Origin: Aquirufa ecclesiirivi
Lineage (GTDB): Bacteria; Bacteroidota; Bacteroidia; Cytophagales; Spirosomataceae
Assembly (NCBI RefSeq): GCF_011250515.1
Contig: NZ_JAANOP010000001.1
Location: 682,001 to 746,000, forward strand
Length of the DNA stretch: 64,000 nt
Direction of reading: 5' to 3'
The translations under genes and the position numbers were made by a program. Shown piece by piece: positions 61,009 to 64,000 of this stretch (position 1 is its first letter; each line of letters begins with the position of its first letter). Under the pieces are notes generated by a model. It was not told the origin of the DNA. It saw only the letters and a program-made list of their open reading frames with translations, and did not search any database.

Positions 61009-63486
61009 TTATTTACTTACAATGATTTTACCAGTGTAAGATTTGCTGTTGTCAGCAGTGATAGTTACTATGTAAATACCGTTTCCTAATCCTGGTAATT
61101 TTAGAATGTTAGTTGGCTCAGGGTTTGTCGCATTTAATGCTGGAATTTTACCTGAGTAAACAGGACGACCAACCATGTCATACAAAGTAACAATTGCATT
61201 TGTCCAATCATCTAAGATTTGAATGTTAACACCATCAACATCTGGCTTAGTTACTGGATTAGGGAAGATTGCAACTCCATTAAATTCAGGATCTAATGTA
61301 TAAGCATATTTAGTGAAATCTGTATAGCAAGTTAATGGGAAACCATCGATGGCATACAAATACTTTCTTCTCACACTGTAATCACCGTTGGTTTTTACCT
61401 TAGTGATGTAGCTTTTCGAAGGAAGAGCTGCAGTTCCGAATTTCCACTCATAATCACTAGCTGTTCCACCTGTAACGGTCGCTGGGAAGTTTAATGCTTT
61501 TAAGGTATAAACTCCTTCTTTCAGGATTCTAGCATCTGTAGCTACAGGATTCTGTTGTACACTTACTTTAATCTTGTTAGAAGCAGGTGATATACAACCG
61601 TAAATATCTGTTGCTCTAGTGTAGTATGTATCAGAAGTTTTAATACCTTCAAATACTTTCAATGTAGAAAGAGAAGCATTAGCATTACCATACCAATTCA
61701 CAATGCTGTTCGATGTCGAAGCAGTTAAAGTTACCGCATTGAATGCGCTATAATCATCTTCTTTTCTAGCACAGAATGTCGTTGCGCCACCAGCTGTAAT
61801 CGTTGGTGCTGCAGGAAGAGCTAAAACTTTAACTTCAACTGGTGCAGATGATTCTGAATAACATCCGTTTACATTGATAGTTTTTACAGTGTAGAATCCT
61901 ACTTTATTGTAATCAATCAGGCTAGAAGTTAATGCGTTGCTCCATTCCCATTTAGTGGCTTCACCATTAGGTAAAGATGATGCTTGAAGCTGACCCGCAA
62001 TTGGCGTTCCTTCGCAAAAACCAACGGTAGAGGCTGTTACCAATGAACCATTTGCTGGTTTTAATGCAGTGATCGTAGGAGTAACAGGCTTGTCGTAGTT
62101 CTTCACCGTAACTTCATCAGAAGCAGGAGATGGACAGTTGTAATTAGATACATAGTCCACTTTCACTTTCGCGTTTTGTTTGAAAATGATGCTTGATAAG
62201 CTACCTAAAGCAGCTGTTTCAACACCATCAACATACCAACGGAATTTCGATGGCTTAGTTGGAGTCTTATTAGCACCCCATAAATACCCTTCGTTACGTA
62301 CTAAAGAAGCAGAATCAACTTTCAAGGCAGTAGAACCTTCGATGCAATAGCCTAAATTTCCTGTGATAGGACCTGGCTTAGGTAATTCCACATAAGTGAT
62401 ACGAACTTGATTGGATTCTTTCGAACCGCATACACCTGCTCTGTCAGTCATTTTTACGTAATACAAAACAGATTTCTTCTCAGCAATGGCAGTTAATACA
62501 CCAGTTGATTGACCCGTTGCATTGAAACGATCTGCACCATAGTTGTCAGAAGGTTTATATTCGTCTTTTCCAAACCATTGGAACTCAAAATATTGATTGT
62601 ACTGACTGAAATTTAAGGTGTTGTTTCTTTCAGGATTGGTGTATATACCTAAGTCTACCAAGGTTCCTTGACAAACTTCTTTCGTTTCATTGTCTGGTAA
62701 AACACTTTTTACACTGTTTACAAATACGGTTGGAACTGCATATCCTTTTCTGACATCATATCCTGCAGCTCTTGAGTACTCTTTCTTCGGTACATTGGTA
62801 CTTGTAGATAAAGCGGCAGTATTATCAGAGTAGTTAATAATACAACTAACGCTATACCTGCCAGTGATATAATCCGTTCCAGAAATTTTAATGGCATCCC
62901 AATTGGCAATTTCAACCGTTTTGTTACCTACTGGCAAATACCATAATGTTCCATCTGGGCAACCAGTAGCCTTCAAAGAAATAGAGCCCGAATTAGGGTC
63001 ATTGATGTCACCGCAAACAATACTTCCATCCAACATTGAAACTGCTGGAGCATAATTAGCATCTGCGACTACAATAGTAACTTTAGAAGCCATTGTCCCA
63101 GGTGCTATTGTACTACCTCCTGGAGTTGTAACACATTTCAACTCATATACATACGGAGGAATATTTCCACCAGGTTTACTGTCTAAAGTTAAAGCTAAAG
63201 CAGTTACATTATTATCTGCAACACCATTGCCAGCATATGCAACATCCCAATCAGCCGTCATGGGATAATATGTTATACCACCTCCATTAGGTTCATTTTT
63301 ATAGAAACCCCAATCGAAATATGAACCAGCAGGACAGCCTGATGCAACAAGAGCTTTAGCCTCACCATTTTTCACTAATGTAGTATGGTTACCAAATTTA
63401 CCATTGATAAGTTGAGCCGAGGCGGAATAAGCCACTAATAATATAATAATGGCGGATAAATTGAATTTGAAGAATTTGTTCATCAT
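61009..63486 (-). CDS. Large T9SS-exported surface protein
   Basis: An 825-residue exported protein with signal peptide (IIILLVAYSASAQ), a long row of Ig-like/SprB-like modules with paired cysteines (ACPAG-like GCPAGSYFDWGFY, GCPDGTLWYLP, and PTITAGGATTFC), and a C-terminal type A sorting domain (AIFPNPVTKPDV then GRPVYSGKI and GNGIYIVTI). It should cross the outer membrane by T9SS and be cut by PorU (20-23.5 kb). Adhesion or gliding is a guess. Its own terminator lies at 60965. Confidence 0.87.
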   Translation of the reverse strand: MMNKFFKFNLSAIIILLVAYSASAQLINGKFGNHTTLVKNGEAKALVASGCPAGSYFDWGFYKNEPNGGGITYYPMTADWDVAYAGNGVADNNVTALALTLDSKPGGNIPPYVYELKCVTTPGGSTIAPGTMASKVTIVVADANYAPAVSMLDGSIVCGDINDPNSGSISLKATGCPDGTLWYLPVGNKTVEIANWDAIKISGTDYITGRYSVSCIINYSDNTAALSTSTNVPKKEYSRAAGYDVRKGYAVPTVFVNSVKSVLPDNETKEVCQGTLVDLGIYTNPERNNTLNFSQYNQYFEFQWFGKDEYKPSDNYGADRFNATGQSTGVLTAIAEKKSVLYYVKMTDRAGVCGSKESNQVRITYVELPKPGPITGNLGYCIEGSTALKVDSASLVRNEGYLWGANKTPTKPSKFRWYVDGVETAALGSLSSIIFKQNAKVKVDYVSNYNCPSPASDEVTVKNYDKPVTPTITALKPANGSLVTASTVGFCEGTPIAGQLQASSLPNGEATKWEWSNALTSSLIDYNKVGFYTVKTINVNGCYSESSAPVEVKVLALPAAPTITAGGATTFCARKEDDYSAFNAVTLTASTSNSIVNWYGNANASLSTLKVFEGIKTSDTYYTRATDIYGCISPASNKIKVSVQQNPVATDARILKEGVYTLKALNFPATVTGGTASDYEWKFGTAALPSKSYITKVKTNGDYSVRRKYLYAIDGFPLTCYTDFTKYAYTLDPEFNGVAIFPNPVTKPDVDGVNIQILDDWTNAIVTLYDMVGRPVYSGKIPALNATNPEPTNILKLPGLGNGIYIVTITADNSKSYTGKIIVSK

Positions 63487-63667
63487 GTTAAGAACGAGTT
63501 TGAGTAGATTAATTAAACAATAAAGCTACCTATTGAATTAGGCACTAAATTAATTAAAAATATCTAATGTAGGGCAAGAAATTTATTAAATGGCACATAA
63601 AACAGCAATTAAATTTCAAAAGCAGAATATTCTATCAGCTTTCTGTTCGCATAGCTTAAATATTGCG

Positions 63668-63675
63668 TATTTTTG
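63668..63675 (+). promoter_or_regulatory. Candidate -7 element of glnS
   Basis: TATTTTTG, 59 nt before the glnS ATG, in the 248-bp divergent gap 63487-63734. No -33 box is convincing and nothing else is seen in the gap. Confidence 0.4.
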
Positions 63676-63734
63676 AAATTGAATTAATCATTTTCGACCC
63701 TAAAAACGACAGAATTGTCAACAACGTATATTGA

Positions 63735-64000
63735 ATGGAAGAATTAAAACCAAAATCCCTTAATTTTTTAGAAGAAATCGTTCAGGCCGATTTGGCAGCT
63801 GGAAAATACCCTCAAGGAATTTTCACTCGATTCCCTCCTGAACCTAATGGATACCTACACATTGGTCATGCCAAATCCATTTGCCTAAATTTTGGTTTAG
63901 CTCAGGAATTTGGAGGAAAGACTAATTTGCGTTTTGACGATACCAATCCTATCACAGAAGAAACAGAATATGTAGAATCCATCAAGAAAGATGTGGCGTG
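63735..64000 (+). CDS. glnS: Glutaminyl-tRNA synthetase (5' part)
   Basis: The gene runs off the window. The visible 88 residues begin [16 protein letters not shown] and contain the HIGH motif ([15 protein letters not shown]) and [20 protein letters not shown], which identify GlnRS (or its GluRS-type relative; the DDTNP...EE segment favours GlnS). It charges tRNA-Gln. ATG at 63735. Confidence 0.93.
   Translation, partial: MEELKPKSLNFLEEIVQADLAAGKYPQGIFTRFPPEPNGYLHIGHAKSICLNFGLAQEFGGKTNLRFDDTNPITEETEYVESIKKDVA

Overview
The window comes from the chromosome of a member of the Bacteroidota, most likely the Cytophagales. The reasons are a type IX secretion pair (PorU, PorV) plus a T9SS-sorted surface protein; families found mainly in this phylum (DUF4175, DUF2480, a short AtpC); promoters of the Bacteroidota type (TTTG, about 19 nt, TAnnTTTG) in front of many genes; almost no Shine-Dalgarno sequences; and an AT-rich, gene-dense layout. 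The exact genus is inference. No rRNA, CRISPR array, prophage or intact insertion sequence was seen.

Layout. 1-1.3 kb: end of a pseudouridine synthase and an AraC-type regulator. 1.6-8.3 kb, plus strand: mreBCD cell-shape genes, an ECF sigma factor with a small anti-sigma-like protein, gmk, nadD and comEC. 8.3-15.3 kb, minus strand: typA, dxs, two rhomboid proteases and cysS. 15.5-17.6 kb, plus: a GNAT-like protein and a PfkB kinase. 17.6-24.4 kb, minus: an M16-like protein without its zinc site, porV, porU, a SprT-like metalloprotein and a small Ala/Asp/Thr-repeat lipoprotein. 24.6-30.2 kb, minus: nuoKLMN of complex I followed by a GtrA-like protein. 30.3-34.6 kb: a DnaQ-like exonuclease, a YjjG-type nucleotidase, and a five-gene operon with exodeoxyribonuclease III, a [2Fe-2S] protein and a PD-(D/E)XK-like protein ending in a perfect beta-clamp-binding motif. 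34.8-40.4 kb: ispH, a fructosamine-kinase-like gene and a very large DUF4175 coiled-coil membrane protein. 40.5-44.0 kb, minus: operon rpmH-rnpA-S41 peptidase-tsaB-DUF2480.

44.1-46.1 kb is the most accessory-looking stretch: an intact ParD antitoxin next to a ParE toxin wrecked by a frameshift and stops, then AT-rich DNA, a perfect 16-bp inverted repeat and an orphan unknown gene. After it come a glycosyltransferase, a free-standing rpsJ (ribosomal protein S10), a membrane-TPR protein, atpD-atpC with a lipoprotein, a MarR regulator with an acyl-CoA dehydrogenase, an OmpA-type lipoprotein and a LytTR regulator. 56.3-57.5 kb holds two non-coding tandem-repeat arrays built on the same palindromic core in opposite orientation. 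The window closes with tRNA-fMet, era, der, a Ycf48-like beta-propeller, a T9SS cargo protein and the start of glnS.

Most of the window is core metabolism and cell envelope. The parts that deserve a second look are the repeat arrays, the clamp-motif nuclease operon, the dead toxin next to a live antitoxin, the isolated rpsJ, and the TACCTTTG promoters, a few of which sit so close to start codons that the mRNAs may be nearly leaderless.
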